Source: an uncultured Lachnospiraceae bacterium (GTDB lineage: Bacteria; Bacillota; Clostridia; Lachnospirales; Lachnospiraceae). From it: a DNA stretch of 6,547 nt. Positions 5,447 through 6,547 of this stretch are shown here, in pieces. Every line of letters begins with the position of its first letter. Position 1 is the first letter of the stretch. The notes under the pieces are model-generated. The model ran no database searches, was not told the DNA's origin, and saw nothing but the letters and a program-made list of their open reading frames with translations. A program made the translations under genes and the position numbers. The DNA is taken from assembly GCA_900554925.1 (NCBI GenBank), contig USJG01000128.1, positions 1-6,547 on the forward strand, written 5' to 3'.

Positions 5447-6547
5447 TATTAGATACGTTTATGTATCTGGATTACAGGGAAGCAAGAGAAGGAACCAGCT
5501 TAAGGGCTATCATAAAAGAACTGTCCGCGCATCCTGATTATGGAGGCGGCGGTATCCACTACGGAGAATATGCAATCTTAAAAGAAGCAGTAGAAAGTCA
5601 GGAGATAGGAAGTCTGAAAATAGGCTGTCAAAGCTTTCACATGGGATATGATGCAGGTACTGTGGCCTGTACCTTTCAGAGCAAGGAGGAAAATACCATT
5701 TATGTGGTCTATCGGGGAACCGCAGATGGGGAATGGCCGGATAACGGAATTGGAATGACCAGCGCATCCACCCTCCAGCAGGAGAGAGCCCTGTTTTATT
5801 TTGAAGAGGTTGTGGAAACCATGGAGATAAGCGAAGAAAACAGGGTGATTGTCACAGGGCACTCTAAGGGAGGCAACAAGTCCCAGTATGTCACTATGGA
5901 AACCAGATACGAAAAATTGGTGGACATCTGCTATTCTGTGGATGGTCAGGGATTTTCAGAACAGGCAGTCAGCACTTGGAAGGGTAAGTATGGAGAAGCC
6001 GGCTATGAAATAAGGGCTCAAAAGCTGTACGGAATACATGGAGAGAATGACTATGTCAGTGTGCTTGGAAACAGTATTATCCCAGAGGATCATATCAGGT
6101 ATATAAAAACGCCTGTGGAAAAAACTAATTTTGCAGGATACCATGACATTAAGTATATGTTTGCTTCCTTAAGTTATGATGAAGAGACGGGAAATTACAA
6201 CACTGTCTTTCGTGGAAGGAAGAATGGAGATACAGGAAAAAGGGGAGAACTGGCAGAGTATGCGGCGGCATTGTCAATGGGAGTCATGGAATTAACGCCG
6301 GATAAGCTGGATGGCTGTGCTGCTGTTATCATGCACCTGATGGAGTCTGTAAGCGGTCAGAAGAAGGGGCTGAATGGGGAAAAACTCCGGTTGTCAGATT
6401 TAAAAGATTTTACCATTCAGGGGATTCCTCTGATTGCAGAAAGCCTTTTTGGGGGAAAAGAAGGGAAAAATCTCATATGGTCGGTTTTTCATAAAGAATT
6501 TCTGGATGCCCGGCCTGATCGGAAGGTTATTTTACAGGTAGATGATC
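5443..6547 (+). CDS. Mbeg1/DUF2974-like lipase, putative T7SS effector, 3'-truncated
   Basis: This is an alpha/beta-hydrolase of which 368 residues are present, open at the right edge. Numbered from ATG 5443: IYVVYRGTADGEWPDN (86-101) holds the YRGT oxyanion-side motif of lipase-3/Mbeg1-like enzymes. VIVTGHSKGGNKS (135-147) is the nucleophile elbow with Ser141. Asp203 (HGENDYVS) and His234 (AGYHDIKYMF) are the best triad candidates by order and spacing. DGQGFS (167-172) matches the family's conserved DGxGF. There is no signal peptide, so export by T7SS fits. A mostly helical region follows from about 265, and the sequence ends at KVILQVDD, where targeting helices could begin. Family and layout resemble S. 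aureus TslA, whose lipase domain precedes its LXG-like domain. A phospholipid or other ester substrate is inference. The start is uncertain: the frame is open back to 5404 and the GAGG at 5428-5431 is a weak, distant site. Confidence 0.85.
   Translation, partial: MILDTFMYLDYREAREGTSLRAIIKELSAHPDYGGGGIHYGEYAILKEAVESQEIGSLKIGCQSFHMGYDAGTVACTFQSKEENTIYVVYRGTADGEWPDNGIGMTSASTLQQERALFYFEEVVETMEISEENRVIVTGHSKGGNKSQYVTMETRYEKLVDICYSVDGQGFSEQAVSTWKGKYGEAGYEIRAQKLYGIHGENDYVSVLGNSIIPEDHIRYIKTPVEKTNFAGYHDIKYMFASLSYDEETGNYNTVFRGRKNGDTGKRGELAEYAAALSMGVMELTPDKLDGCAAVIMHLMESVSGQKKGLNGEKLRLSDLKDFTIQGIPLIAESLFGGKEGKNLIWSVFHKEFLDARPDRKVILQVDD

Noticed and set aside
5510..5862. Reverse-strand open frames opposite the lipase
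   Set aside because: The + strand has the lipase motifs in one continuous frame across this stretch; the reverse frames have low-complexity, unrecognisable products.

Overview
The window looks like part of a Firmicutes, probably Clostridia (Lachnospiraceae-like), type VII secretion (T7SSb/Ess) locus. The basis is an EssC-type triple-ATPase protein, a YukD-like ubiquitin-fold protein, several WXG100-type helical proteins, strong purine-rich ribosome binding sites (GGGAGG, AAGGAG) and tight one-strand packing. The taxon below class level is inference. All supported genes are on the + strand with gaps of at most about 45 bases and no visible terminator or promoter between them, so they read as one operon whose start lies to the left of the window.

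Layout. Bases 1-116 form a perfect 48-bp inverted repeat around a 20-base loop, lying inside the essC reading frame at the left edge. This is most likely a fold-back assembly or amplification artefact. Bases 50-2866 hold the C-terminal two thirds of EssC (pre-D1 region, D1, D2, and a degenerate D3). A YukD/EsaB-like protein (2863-3108) overlaps it by ATGA. Five small helical proteins follow. Three are divergent (3139-3432, 3444-3740, 3721-4029) and two are canonical WXG100 proteins with WxG and YxxxE motifs (4073-4372, 4407-4721). Next is a membrane-anchored protein of about 230 residues (4702-5403). The right end (5443 to the edge) is an incomplete serine hydrolase of the Mbeg1/DUF2974 lipase-like type with a YRGT motif and a GHSKG nucleophile elbow.

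Working model (inference). EssC is the motor and YukD an accessory component. The canonical WXG100 proteins are the general secreted partners. The lipase is a T7SS effector with its enzymatic domain at the N-terminus and, predicted, its targeting helices beyond the right edge. That is the reverse domain order known from the S. aureus T7SS lipase TslA. The divergent small helical proteins are candidate effector-targeting partners (Lap/Tla-like), and the membrane-anchored protein is a candidate outward-facing immunity protein (TilA/TipC-like in role). The 5' end of the lipase gene is unusual: gene 8's stop is in the same frame, and two very short reading frames link the stop to the first usable ATG.
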